From contig DHVS01000031.1 in the NCBI GenBank assembly GCA_002412795.1, positions 1-64,000 on the forward strand: DNA of 64,000 nucleotides, read 5' to 3'. The stretch comes from a bacterium UBP2_UBA5202 (GTDB lineage: Bacteria; Edwardsbacteria; AC1; EtOH8). Of this stretch, positions 25,885-34,790 are shown in pieces. A program made the position numbers and the translations under genes. The notes beneath the pieces were generated by a model that worked only from the letters and a program-made list of their open reading frames with translations, ran no database searches and was not told where the DNA came from. The first letter of the stretch is position 1. The number at the start of each line of letters is the position of its first letter.

Positions 25885-27195
25885 ATGGACCTGAAGACCA
25901 AGATCGAACAGCATAAAGCCACGGTGGGCGTGATCGGCCTGGGGTACGTGGGCCTGCCGCTGGCGGTGGAGTTCGGCCGGGTTGGCTTTAACGTAATAGG
26001 GATTGATGTTGACAGGAAGAAAGTGTCCTCCATCAACGCCGGCAAGAACTACATCGCCGATGTGGACGACCAAATGCTGAAAAAGCTGGTCCATACCAGG
26101 AAGCTGAAGGCCAGCGGGGATTACCGGGCGCTCAAAGGCTGTGATGCGGCACTGATCTGCGTCCCCACCCCGTTCACCGCCACCAAGGACCCCGACATCA
26201 GCTATATCATCTCCGCCACTAAGGATATAGCCCGGTACCTTCACAAAGAAATGCTGGTGGTGCTGATCAGCACCACTTATCCCGAGACCACCACCAAGGT
26301 GGTCAGGCCGATTTTGGAGAAGACCGGTTTGAAGGCCGGAAAGGATTTTTACCTGGCCTTTTCTCCGGAGCGGATCGATCCCGGCAACAAGAAATTCGGC
26401 ATCGCCAACACCCCCACCGTGGTGGGCGGGCTGACCCCCAGGTGCGGGGAGCTGGCCGGCCTGCTTTACCGGCAGATCATCAACCAGGTGGTGATGGTCT
26501 CCTCGCCCTCGGCCGCCGAGATGACCAAGCTGCTGGAGAACATCTTCCGCAGCGTCAACATTGCCCTGGTGAACGAGCTGGCCTGCCTGTGCGAGCGGAT
26601 GGAAGGGGTGGACATTTGGGAGGTGGTTGACGCCGCGGCCACCAAGCCCTACGGCTACATGCCGTTCTACCCCGGCCCCGGCCTGGGCGGCCACTGCATT
26701 CCCATCGATCCCTATTACCTGGCCTGGAAGGCCAAGGAATACGACTTTCACACCGACTTCATAGAACTGGCGGCCGAGACCAACGAGAACATGCCCTATC
26801 ACGTGGTGGACAAGGTGATCAGCGCCCTTTCCGACATCGGGCTGGCGGCCTCCCGGTCCAGGGTGCTGGTGCTGGGGGTGGCCTTTAAAAAGGATATCGA
26901 CGACACCCGCAGCAGCCCGGCCATCAAGGTGATAGAACTATTGCGGCCCAAGGTAAAGTCCCTGATATACAATGATCCCTGGGTGCCGAAATTTTCGGAG
27001 CACGGGATGTCTTTGAACTCGGTTCCCCTGACCCAAAAGCTGTTAAGATCGGTGGATTGCGTCCTGATCACCACCAACCATTCCGAATATGACCTGAAGA
27101 TGATAGTAAAAAATTCCAAATTGGTGGTGGATACCAGGAATGCCACCAAGGGAATAAAAAGCCCCAAAATAGTGAAGATAGGCCGGAAACAATAA
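25885..27195 (+). CDS. UDP-sugar 6-dehydrogenase (WbpA/WecC type)
   Basis: About 436-aa NAD-dependent nucleotide-sugar dehydrogenase that oxidises C6 of a UDP-(N-acetyl)hexosamine to the uronic acid. It shows VGVIGLGYVGLPLAVEF, CVPTPF, AFSPERIDPGN, the catalytic Cys in PGPGLGGHCIPIDPYYL, and the C-terminal VLGVAFKKDIDDTRSSPA. AAAGG lies 10 bp before ATG 25885; ATG 25861 is also open. The pattern is nearest UDP-GlcNAc 6-dehydrogenases. With the WbpD-like acetyltransferase at 38.7 kb it suggests a diamino-uronic acid type sugar. Confidence 0.9.
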   Translation: MDLKTKIEQHKATVGVIGLGYVGLPLAVEFGRVGFNVIGIDVDRKKVSSINAGKNYIADVDDQMLKKLVHTRKLKASGDYRALKGCDAALICVPTPFTATKDPDISYIISATKDIARYLHKEMLVVLISTTYPETTTKVVRPILEKTGLKAGKDFYLAFSPERIDPGNKKFGIANTPTVVGGLTPRCGELAGLLYRQIINQVVMVSSPSAAEMTKLLENIFRSVNIALVNELACLCERMEGVDIWEVVDAAATKPYGYMPFYPGPGLGGHCIPIDPYYLAWKAKEYDFHTDFIELAAETNENMPYHVVDKVISALSDIGLAASRSRVLVLGVAFKKDIDDTRSSPAIKVIELLRPKVKSLIYNDPWVPKFSEHGMSLNSVPLTQKLLRSVDCVLITTNHSEYDLKMIVKNSKLVVDTRNATKGIKSPKIVKIGRKQ

Positions 27196-27244
27196 GCCAT
27201 GGTTGTTTTCAGGCTTACCCTTTGTAATTCATCGGTTTAATGTC

Positions 27245-27273
27245 TTGACAAATCAAAGATTTTAAGGTAAAAT
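27245..27273 (+). promoter_or_regulatory. Sigma-70 promoter of the polysaccharide export operon
   Basis: Perfect TTGACA (27245-27250) and TAAAAT (27268-27273) with 17-bp spacing. It is nearly 390 bp before the first gene, implying a long 5' untranslated leader. Confidence 0.75.
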
Positions 27274-27290
27274 TGGAAATAATTGTTTAG

Positions 27291-27400
27291 GCCACAAAGA
27301 CACTAAGTCACGAAAATTTTATTCCCCTTTGAGTTCCTTCGACTCGGCTCAGGACATGCCTTGTGCCACTTCGGTAAACTCAGTGCATCGCTTGGTGGCG
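27291..27400 (+). repeat. Composite dispersed repeat inside the leader
   Basis: Opens with GCCACAAAGACAC and closes with CTTGGTGGC, near-inverted ends. Between them are TTCCTTCGACTCGGCTCAGG (27336-27355, REP-like) and CACTTCGGTAAACTCAGTG. Other members are at 21769, 22151 and 43021. Confidence 0.55.
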
Positions 27401-27450
27401 GAAAAATAACAATCTGAAACAAAGGTAATAATCCAGCAAGGAGCTAAATT

Positions 27451-27600
27451 AGGGCGCCATTAAAGTTTGAGGTTTCTAAAAAACAGAAGATTTACGGCTG
27501 AACAGCCATTGGTTGTTTTGTTTTTTAGCCTTGGCTTTATAACTAAACAGGCGCCCTGTTTTTATACCTTAGTTATATTTCATCGGCAACAGTAAGGTAT
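27451..27600 (+). ncRNA. Structured 5' leader RNA of the export operon (candidate switch)
   Basis: Perfect pairings seen by eye: AGGGCGCC (27451-27458) with GGCGCCCT (27550-27557); CTAAAAAACA (27476-27485) with TGTTTTTTAG (27519-27528); a small GGCT/AGCC hairpin at 27496-27507; ATACCTTA (27564-27571) with TAAGGTAT (27593-27600). An alternative hairpin, AAACAGG (27545-27551) with CCTGTTT (27555-27561), followed by TTAT, competes with the long-range 27451-27458 pairing and looks like a terminator. No known riboswitch class is recognised. Confidence 0.5.
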
Positions 27601-27601
27601 C

Positions 27602-27645
27602 AAAGATCCGGACGCCTATAATATCGGGCATCCGGATCTTTTTAT
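27602..27645 (+). terminator. Leader terminator directly before the SLBB export gene
   Basis: A 15-bp stem with one mismatch (27602-27616 with 27627-27641), closed by a TATAATATCG loop and followed by TTTATTT. It lies only about 15 bp before the ATG and after the operon promoter, so it can act as an attenuator rather than an end-of-operon terminator. Confidence 0.65.
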
Positions 27646-27658
27646 TTGGGAGGATTTA

Positions 27659-28573
27659 ATGGGAAAATATTTTCAACGAACTATAATAACGGTCCTAGCA
27701 GCGCTTTTAAGCGGAGCGCCCCAGGCCTTTGGCCAGCAGATGATGCCGATGGAAGCCAAGGAAAAGCCGACCATCAAGGTTCAGGTGCTGGGACAGGTGA
27801 AGAATCCAGGCATTTACGCGGTGCCGCCCTACGAGAGGGTTTCCACCGCCTTTGCCATGGCCGGCGGGGCCAGCGAGCAGGGTTCTTTGCGAACCGTAGT
27901 CCTGACCCGGCATGGCCTGGCCCTTGACACTCTGGATCTGTATAGTTATCTGACGTTCAACCAACAGTCGGAAAATCCCAAACTGGAAGACGGGGACATC
28001 ATCTTGGTTCCGGTGGTCCAAAACGCGGTGCGGGTGGCCGGCCAGGTCTGGAAGCCCGGAAGCTACGAAGTAAAGGCGGGCGAAAGGCTGATGGACGTGA
28101 TAACCATGGCCGGGGGTTTCACCCCGGTGTCCACAAAAGAAGATATCAAGATAGAGAACATCGCCCGGCCCGGGGAAGTGGTAAGCATCAGCTATACCAA
28201 ATTGGTGATTGAAAATGACCAATCCATGAACGTTCTTCTGAAGGAGGGCGATGTGGTGACAGTACCCACCGCTCCAACCACGGTGACGGTGGTGGGCCAG
28301 GTGCAGAAGGGCGGAACTTTTGTGTTTGAACCGGGGACGGTGATAAGTTACTATCTGGGGATGGCCGGGGGCTATGGGGACAGGGCCAGCACCAGTAACA
28401 TTAAGATCAACCGCTGGGGCGGGAGGTCACTGAGCGCCAAGGAATCCACCCCGGTGGAGCCGGGAGACGTGGTGATAGTGGGGGAGATGCAGATCAAGGG
28501 CTGGCGGGATTACATCTCGGTGACCGGACAGCTGCTGACCATGTTCTTCATCGTCTGGTCGGTTACAAAGTAA
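27659..28573 (+). CDS. SLBB-domain polysaccharide export protein
   Basis: 304 aa with a signal peptide (first 24 residues, ending GAPQAFG). Three SLBB beta-grasp domains follow: VQVLGQVKNPGIYAVPP to ILVPV, VRVAGQVWKPGSYEVKAGE to VTVPT, and VTVVGQVQKGGTFVFEPG to VVIVGE. A C-terminal hydrophobic helix (LLTMFFIVWSV) recalls the membrane-spanning end of Wza. A separate Poly_export domain is not evident. It is probably part of the envelope-spanning capsule/EPS exporter with Wzz downstream. GGGAGG precedes the ATG, right after the leader terminator. Confidence 0.85.
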   Translation: MGKYFQRTIITVLAALLSGAPQAFGQQMMPMEAKEKPTIKVQVLGQVKNPGIYAVPPYERVSTAFAMAGGASEQGSLRTVVLTRHGLALDTLDLYSYLTFNQQSENPKLEDGDIILVPVVQNAVRVAGQVWKPGSYEVKAGERLMDVITMAGGFTPVSTKEDIKIENIARPGEVVSISYTKLVIENDQSMNVLLKEGDVVTVPTAPTTVTVVGQVQKGGTFVFEPGTVISYYLGMAGGYGDRASTSNIKINRWGGRSLSAKESTPVEPGDVVIVGEMQIKGWRDYISVTGQLLTMFFIVWSVTK

Positions 28574-28636
28574 CTTTAGCCACATAAAGCACAAAGGGCA
28601 CATAATAATTATACTTAGCACGGAGTGTAAGACAAA

Positions 28637-29824
28637 ATGATAAACAGCTTTTATGATCTGCTTTACCTGCTGGTGAAGGAACGGAGGAAGATTATTTACA
28701 TTACCCTGGCATTTACCGTATTTGCGGCGGGGTTAAGCCTGGTGATACCGGTAAAGTACAAGGCCACGGCCACGTTGATGCCCCCGGTAAACCAGGGGGT
28801 CAACCTGATGAGCTTGGCTTTAAAAGGTTCTATGCCCACAGATCCGGAGATTGGTGGAGTTGGTTATCTGCCAGGGGCTGTGACCCCTTCTGATGTATTT
28901 GCCTACATGCTTAAAAGCGGAACCATTGCCGGAATGGTCATTGACGAATGCGGCCTGGTGGAACATTACAAAAAGGACAAGGTTTTTGCCAGGGATCCTC
29001 AAAAGGCCATGTATAATGTCAGTAAAAAACTAACCAAGTCCACGGGTATAAAGGTCGGGGATGAAAGGTTCATCACCATTGAAGTGGAGGACAAGGACAA
29101 GAACAAGGCGGCCGAGATCGCCAACTGCTACGGGACTGCATTGGACCGGGTTTATACCAGCCTGACCATGAATCAGGGGCGCAAGGCCCGGGAGTTCATA
29201 GAGAAAAGACTGGAACAGGAAGAAGTATTGTTGAAAAAACTGGAGGACTCGCTTAATGTCTTTCAAAAGCGTTTTCGCACCGTCTCTTTGCCGGACGAGA
29301 TGAAGGCGGTGATCGAGATGTCGGCGGCCTTGGAGGGCAAGATAGTCGGTCAGCGGATTGAGATGGAGGCCATGAAATCCTACGGCACGGCTGAAAACCC
29401 CCAGATAATGTCCTTGGAAAACCAGATAAGCAAGGCCGAACAGCAGTTGAATGAACTGATGAAGGGAAGCAAGAACAAGAACCTTTTTGTGCCCTTTGCC
29501 AGCGCCCCGGACATAGGGATGGAACTTGGCCGCCGGATGAGGGATGTGAAGATACACCAGGAGGTTTATGGGTTGCTGGTCCAGCAGTTGGAGCAGGCCA
29601 AGATCATGGAAGCCAAGGACACGCCCAAGATACAATTTTTGGAAAGGGCTACGCCGCCGTATAAGAAGAGCTGGCCAAAGAGGAGTTTGATAACCCTTTT
29701 TGGTTTAGCCGTTGGTCTGTCAGTTAGTATTAGTATTGTTCTTGCAAACCAATGGTGGAATAGTTTATTGACAAGCCACGATAATAGTGAAAAGCTATCA
29801 AAAATAAAAGAAATGTTAATGTAA
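28637..29824 (+). CDS. Wzz-type chain-length/co-polymerase protein
   Basis: 395 aa. N-terminal helix at about 19-37 (IIYITLAFTVFAAGLSLVI), the Wzz motif VKYKATATLMPP, a long periplasmic coiled-coil (about 180-320, with LEQEEVLLKKLEDSLNVFQKRF), the GNVR-like LERATPPYKKSWPKRS, and a C-terminal helix (LITLFGLAVGLSVSISIVL). No tyrosine kinase domain is attached. From about 29,690 the codon usage turns abruptly AT-rich, so the last helix and tail belong to the compositionally foreign segment. Confidence 0.85.
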   Translation: MINSFYDLLYLLVKERRKIIYITLAFTVFAAGLSLVIPVKYKATATLMPPVNQGVNLMSLALKGSMPTDPEIGGVGYLPGAVTPSDVFAYMLKSGTIAGMVIDECGLVEHYKKDKVFARDPQKAMYNVSKKLTKSTGIKVGDERFITIEVEDKDKNKAAEIANCYGTALDRVYTSLTMNQGRKAREFIEKRLEQEEVLLKKLEDSLNVFQKRFRTVSLPDEMKAVIEMSAALEGKIVGQRIEMEAMKSYGTAENPQIMSLENQISKAEQQLNELMKGSKNKNLFVPFASAPDIGMELGRRMRDVKIHQEVYGLLVQQLEQAKIMEAKDTPKIQFLERATPPYKKSWPKRSLITLFGLAVGLSVSISIVLANQWWNSLLTSHDNSEKLSKIKEMLM

Positions 29825-29855
29825 ATTGATAAATGATTTTGCTTCTGATAATACT

Positions 29856-31220
29856 ATGAATATCTTTACTAAAAAGTGTTTAAGTGTTTTGAAACAGAAT
29901 GCTTTACTAATTGCATTCGGTACTTTTGGCTTTATTTTATTAATTATGTTCATTAATCGTTTGTGGGTCCCCATTATTTTAACAGTTGGAATATTTTTAT
30001 TTTTCATAGTGTTTTTAAATTTAAGGAAGAGACCTGAAATATTGATTGTAATTAGTATTGTTCTTAATTATATACCTAAAGGGACAAGGGTTGGTTATAC
30101 TTTGCTTGTTGTTACATTTCTATATTTACTAACCAAAAAGTTATTGGAGAATAAAATAAAATATAAGATAGATATTGTTAAAATATCGTGGTTAATAATT
30201 ATTGTGTTAGGTTTATTAACTATTCCGATGTGGAACAATATTCTAAGTGGCTTGCAATGGTATGCAGCATTAGCAATAGTGCCTTTGTTGTTATATATTT
30301 TAATTATTGATGAATATATATCGCAAGAAGCGATTCAATGGTTAATGCGTTACGGTTTATTGTGGATATTCTCTTTTATAGTTGCTGAAGCCACAGTCGC
30401 TGCATTAATAATATTAATTAAACAAGATACATTTTTCTCTGTCCCCAATATTATGACGTTTCACGGACTTGAAATTCCCGGAAACGGTAGCAATAGACTA
30501 GCAGGGCTACTTGTATTTATTTCATTATTTGGACTGTTAAGTAAAAAATTATGGGAGGGAAGTTGGCTTAAAAACACAATAGTATATTTTGTTCTTTATT
30601 TTTCTATGATATTGACATTTTTAATGGTTTCCAGAAGTGCTTTAGTAAGTATTCTTAGTGCCGGTATAGTTTATATAATTGCAAAAATTGCATATGAAAA
30701 AAAAGTAAAAATTAAGTCGATAGTTATTGCCGCCATTGTTATATTAATTTCAGCCAAGCCCTTTATTGATCATTTAGTATTTCGCATGAAGAATGTTAGT
30801 ATTGACGCGTCAACACTATCACGATTAATGGTATGGAAGAGTTGTATTATTCAAATTAAAAACGGTATTGTCCTTGGGGCTGGCCCGGGGCAATTTGCTT
30901 TTAAGGATATATTTCAATTGCTAGACGACCCACACAATATGTTTTTAAGATATGGTGTTGATTTTGGAGGTGTAAGTATAATATTTTTAATGGTTATTCT
31001 CGCATATCCCCTATTAATATTTGTAAAAAAATATCGTAGTAATAGCGCAGACGCTATGCGTGTATTTTTAACATTTGCTCCACCTTTGGTTGGCACTGTG
31101 CTGCACAGTATGATAGATTCCACATTTACGTCAAGAAGCACTGGTCCATTATTGTGGTTAGTATGGGCAATATTTGTGAAATCTTTATTGGGACATAGCC
31201 CAAGAAAGCAGTTTCCTTGA
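29856..31220 (+). CDS. Wzy-like O-antigen polymerase/ligase
   Basis: Polytopic membrane protein with about 11 hydrophobic helices. The Wzy_C-type loop region contains LMVSRSALVSILSAG, then IQIKNGIVLGAGPGQFAFKD, DDPHNMFLRYGVDFG and DSTFTSRSTGPLLWLVWA. It would polymerise or ligate the lipid-linked repeat unit at the outer face of the inner membrane. The frame opens at TTG 29826; ATG 29856 seems the better start, and neither has a good ribosome binding site. It is strongly AT-rich compared with flanking genes. Confidence 0.75.
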   Translation: MNIFTKKCLSVLKQNALLIAFGTFGFILLIMFINRLWVPIILTVGIFLFFIVFLNLRKRPEILIVISIVLNYIPKGTRVGYTLLVVTFLYLLTKKLLENKIKYKIDIVKISWLIIIVLGLLTIPMWNNILSGLQWYAALAIVPLLLYILIIDEYISQEAIQWLMRYGLLWIFSFIVAEATVAALIILIKQDTFFSVPNIMTFHGLEIPGNGSNRLAGLLVFISLFGLLSKKLWEGSWLKNTIVYFVLYFSMILTFLMVSRSALVSILSAGIVYIIAKIAYEKKVKIKSIVIAAIVILISAKPFIDHLVFRMKNVSIDASTLSRLMVWKSCIIQIKNGIVLGAGPGQFAFKDIFQLLDDPHNMFLRYGVDFGGVSIIFLMVILAYPLLIFVKKYRSNSADAMRVFLTFAPPLVGTVLHSMIDSTFTSRSTGPLLWLVWAIFVKSLLGHSPRKQFP

Positions 31221-31309
31221 ACAACCCAAAGTATTAAAAAATGAAAATAATTGGGAATGAAATATTATATTTCACACAGTATTATTAATGATCAATTCAG
31301 GTGGGGGAA

Positions 31310-32590
31310 ATGGAAGTTGATAATGGAATGACTATCAATAACAATAAAGTTACGGAAAATTTTATTTCATTACTGTTAGTACAAGGAGTAAACTACATAT
31401 TGCCACTTGTTACTATTCCCTATTTGGTTAGAGTATTGGGGTTGAGCGGATTTGGTTTATACACTTTCGTTTTGTCGGTAATTCAATACTTTGTTTTTTT
31501 AACTGACTATGGGTTTAATCTAACAGCTGCAAGAAAAGTATCCATATTTAGGAATGATACTGATCAATTAGCAAAAATATTCAATACTGTCATGGCAGTG
31601 AAATTGTGTTTATTGCTTATAAGTTGTCTAACAGTTTATATATTATTATTGCTTATTCCTAAATTTCAATCAGATAAAACCCTGTATTATATAGCAATGT
31701 TAGGTGTTTTAGGTAATTTCCTTTTTCCCATGTGGTATTATATCGGCCTAGAAAAAACAAAATACATAGCCATATATAATTTAATAGCCAAAACTATAAC
31801 AACAGCATTAATATTTGTTTTTGTAAAAAACACTCGCGATGTAAATATTGCGATACTTCTGCAGTCGTTAGGTGTGGTTGTCGCTTCCTTGCTATCATTG
31901 GTAGGTGTTGTAAAAAAAATGCCAGTAAAATTAATGTTTCCAAATATTGCAACTATATGGGAAGAGTTAAAAAACGGGTGGAATGTATTTGTTACGTTAA
32001 TGGCGTCGACTTTACTTAATAATACTAATATATTTATTTTAGGGTTGCTTGCTGGCAATACAGCAGTTGGGTACTATTCTGTAGCAGACAAAATAGTACG
32101 TGCCTTTATTAACCTGTGCTCCCCTGTTAGTCTTGCCATATACCCTCGGGTAAGCCAGTTGTTTCATAATTCTAGAGAAGAAGGTGTTAGATATATTCGT
32201 AAAGCAATTAAAATTGGCACCATAGGATTTGGTCTGGCCGTCTTAGCGCTGGTGTTTGGGGCGGATATATTTATTCGCATTGTCTCGGGTGAAAGTTCTT
32301 CCCATATACGCACGCTTTTATTAACCATGGCGATTTTGCCGTTGACAATATTCTGGGATAATATTTATGGCACACAAGTATTGATCAATATTGGTAGAAC
32401 AAATGAATTCATGAAAGCTGTTTTAATTCCAGGCATACTGTCAGTACTACTTTCTTTTGTGTTTGTGCCGATTTACAAAGAAAACGCAACAGCAGTAATG
32501 TTTCTTCTTTCTGAAATTGCAGTATTAGTTATGATGATATTTTATGTGAGGAATAATGGAATATACTTAATAAAAGATAAATATATTTAA
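31310..32590 (+). CDS. Wzx-type oligosaccharide flippase
   Basis: About 426-aa MOP-superfamily protein with roughly 12 membrane helices. It has LLLVQGVNYILPLVTIPYLVRVLG at the N-terminus and ILGLLAGNTAVGYYSVADKIVRA in the middle, typical of Wzx/RfbX. It flips undecaprenyl-linked repeat units. GTG 31301 is in frame, but the G-rich AGGTGGGGG is better used as ribosome binding site for ATG 31310. It is AT-rich, part of the putatively transferred cassette. Confidence 0.88.
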   Translation: MEVDNGMTINNNKVTENFISLLLVQGVNYILPLVTIPYLVRVLGLSGFGLYTFVLSVIQYFVFLTDYGFNLTAARKVSIFRNDTDQLAKIFNTVMAVKLCLLLISCLTVYILLLLIPKFQSDKTLYYIAMLGVLGNFLFPMWYYIGLEKTKYIAIYNLIAKTITTALIFVFVKNTRDVNIAILLQSLGVVVASLLSLVGVVKKMPVKLMFPNIATIWEELKNGWNVFVTLMASTLLNNTNIFILGLLAGNTAVGYYSVADKIVRAFINLCSPVSLAIYPRVSQLFHNSREEGVRYIRKAIKIGTIGFGLAVLALVFGADIFIRIVSGESSSHIRTLLLTMAILPLTIFWDNIYGTQVLINIGRTNEFMKAVLIPGILSVLLSFVFVPIYKENATAVMFLLSEIAVLVMMIFYVRNNGIYLIKDKYI

Positions 32591-32595
32591 TTAAA

Positions 32596-33822
32596 ATGAA
32601 AATAGCAGTATGGTATAATCTGCCAAGTGGTGGTGCAAAACGAGCTTTGTTTTGCCAAATTAAATATTTATTGGCAAGAGGACATTATGTTGAAGTATGG
32701 TGTCCATCTACTGCAAATAGATCTTTTATGCCGCTGTCGGATATTGTTTGCGAAAATGTCTATTCAATCAATTGGCCATCTGTTAAGAAAACATCATTAT
32801 TGTGGCAAGTAAAAAAATATATAAATATTTCTAAAAAGATAAAAATGCTTGAAAAGCATAGTCATGAGGTTGCTCGTGTAATAAATAAAAGAAAATTTGA
32901 TGTACTGTTGGCACACGGCGATCAATATTTGGCGGCCCCATCAATTTCAAGATATGTTCAAATACCGTCAATATTGTATTTGCAAGAGCCAAACAGGCAG
33001 ATATATGAGGCTTTTTTGTCTGAATCACAAAATACATTACAAAAGCCTAAAAAAGTTTATGACTTGTCAGTAAACATTATTGGTTATGTAAAAGATGTAT
33101 TTAAAACACACGGAAACCGGATGAAAGCAAATCAAGAATTAAAAAATGCAACAGCTTTTACAAGGATATTAGTTAATTCATATTACAGCAGAGAAAGTGT
33201 GCTTCGGTCGTATGGCCTTGACCCCTATGTTTGTTATCTTGGGGTCGAAACAGGTAAGTTTAAACCGCAGAACAAGACAAAGTATTCCAACAAGATTATT
33301 GGCATTGGCTCAATAACAAAGACAAAAAATATTGAGTTTATTATAAAAGCACTTTCACTTATTCAGGATAAAAAAACAATATTAACATGGATTGGTAATT
33401 TTGCTGATGAGAACTATTTAAACAATATTGTTGCCTATGCAAAAATATTATCGGTTGAATTGAGAATATGTGTTGGACTTACCGAAGAAGAACTGATAAC
33501 AGAAATATCATCGAGTAATATTATGGTCTACTCGCCTCGTCTCGAACCATTTGGTTTTGTAACATTGGAAGCCAATGCATGCGGTGTGCCAGTAGTCGCA
33601 GTAGCAGAGGGTGGGGTAAGAGAAACAGTAAAAGATGGGGTAAACGGCTACCTTTGCTCTAATGATCCAGCGGATATGGCTGATAAAATCAAGATACTGT
33701 TAGAAAACGCAAACCTGTATCAATCGTTATGCAGGAGCTGTAGAAAACATGTAGAAGAAAGCTGGACTTGGAGAAAAAGCATAGATGAGTTAGAGAAACA
33801 TCTTAAATATGTTGTAGAATGA
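32596..33822 (+). CDS. Family 4 glycosyltransferase
   Basis: 408-aa GT-B enzyme. The N-terminal domain begins KIAVWYNLPSGGAKRALF. The C-terminal donor site carries SPRLEPFGFVTLEANACG and VVAVAEGGVRETV, the E-x7-E pattern of GT4. It starts 5 bp after the wzx stop. Donor and acceptor sugars cannot be predicted. It lies in the AT-rich cassette. Confidence 0.85.
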   Translation: MKIAVWYNLPSGGAKRALFCQIKYLLARGHYVEVWCPSTANRSFMPLSDIVCENVYSINWPSVKKTSLLWQVKKYINISKKIKMLEKHSHEVARVINKRKFDVLLAHGDQYLAAPSISRYVQIPSILYLQEPNRQIYEAFLSESQNTLQKPKKVYDLSVNIIGYVKDVFKTHGNRMKANQELKNATAFTRILVNSYYSRESVLRSYGLDPYVCYLGVETGKFKPQNKTKYSNKIIGIGSITKTKNIEFIIKALSLIQDKKTILTWIGNFADENYLNNIVAYAKILSVELRICVGLTEEELITEISSSNIMVYSPRLEPFGFVTLEANACGVPVVAVAEGGVRETVKDGVNGYLCSNDPADMADKIKILLENANLYQSLCRSCRKHVEESWTWRKSIDELEKHLKYVVE

Positions 33823-33835
33823 AAAGGATTTATTA

Positions 33836-34777
33836 ATGGCTGAGTCGGTTTTATGCTCAATAATTATTGTGTATTATGACGGCTTCGACAAAATGCAAAA
33901 ATGCCTTAATAGTATATCAGATCATGCACCAACAAATGTCGAAGTTGTCATTGTTAACAATTCCCACCATCACCACAAATATGCATTGAAAAATCGTAAA
34001 CATATCGTTGTTGGGGATGATAGAAATTATGGATACTCAAAAGGAAATAACATTGGTTTATCATATGCCAAAGGGCAATATATTTTATTATTAAATCCAG
34101 ACACGGAGTTAACTGATCGCTTTATTGAAAAGGCCATTACAATTTTGGAAAAATATCCAAACATAGCTGCTATTGGTCCTAAGTTGACAGATGATTACAA
34201 TAATGTACAGATATCTGCGTTTAAATTTCCAACCATCAAAGGTTATATTTTACAGGATATTTTATGTCTAAAGGTCAATACAGACAAAAATAGTCCAAGT
34301 GCTAAAATTAAAAACCAAGCATTTGAAGAAAATATATTTAAATGTGATTGGCTATGTGGTGCCGCAATATTATTTAGGAAAGATGCCCTTATTTGTGTAA
34401 ACGGCTTTGATACAAGATATTTTCTATATTATGAAGACGTAGATCTGTTTAATAAGATAAATAAGGCTGGCTATGATGTGGCTTATTGCCCATCTTATAT
34501 AGTTAAACATTGTGATAAGGATGAAAGTGGCATATATTCTAATAAATTTAATAATGCTCGGAGAATTGTTGCACACGATTTCAGTTTGATGCAGTATTGG
34601 AACAAATATAAGCCGGAGATGATTCCTATTGTTAGATTTCTTGTATTTGTACGATCACTGAGCCGGTTAGTAATATGGGTATTCTCTCCCTCTTTGAAGG
34701 CGCATGCAGGGTCGAATTGTGTAAATGAAAGAATAATGGGATATTTTAAAAGCATGATCATGTCAATTATTAAGTAA
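33836..34777 (+). CDS. Family 2 glycosyltransferase (rhamnosyltransferase-like)
   Basis: 313-aa GT-A enzyme. SIIIVYYDGFDKMQKCL, VEVVIVNNS, NYGYSKGNNIGLSYAKG, the DxD-like LLLNPDTEL, and FDTRYFLYYEDVDLFNKINKAG with the catalytic acidic cluster are typical of the WbbL/rhamnosyltransferase branch. AAGGA precedes the ATG. It is AT-rich and the last gene of the foreign-looking cassette. Confidence 0.85.
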   Translation: MAESVLCSIIIVYYDGFDKMQKCLNSISDHAPTNVEVVIVNNSHHHHKYALKNRKHIVVGDDRNYGYSKGNNIGLSYAKGQYILLLNPDTELTDRFIEKAITILEKYPNIAAIGPKLTDDYNNVQISAFKFPTIKGYILQDILCLKVNTDKNSPSAKIKNQAFEENIFKCDWLCGAAILFRKDALICVNGFDTRYFLYYEDVDLFNKINKAGYDVAYCPSYIVKHCDKDESGIYSNKFNNARRIVAHDFSLMQYWNKYKPEMIPIVRFLVFVRSLSRLVIWVFSPSLKAHAGSNCVNERIMGYFKSMIMSIIK

Positions 34778-34790
34778 AAATTCAAACCCA

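Noticed and set aside
27451..27600. Known c-di-GMP riboswitch or ops/RfaH element before the export genes
   Set aside because: Neither the conserved c-di-GMP riboswitch core nor the ops word GGCGGTAG is present, so the leader is reported only as an unclassified structured RNA.
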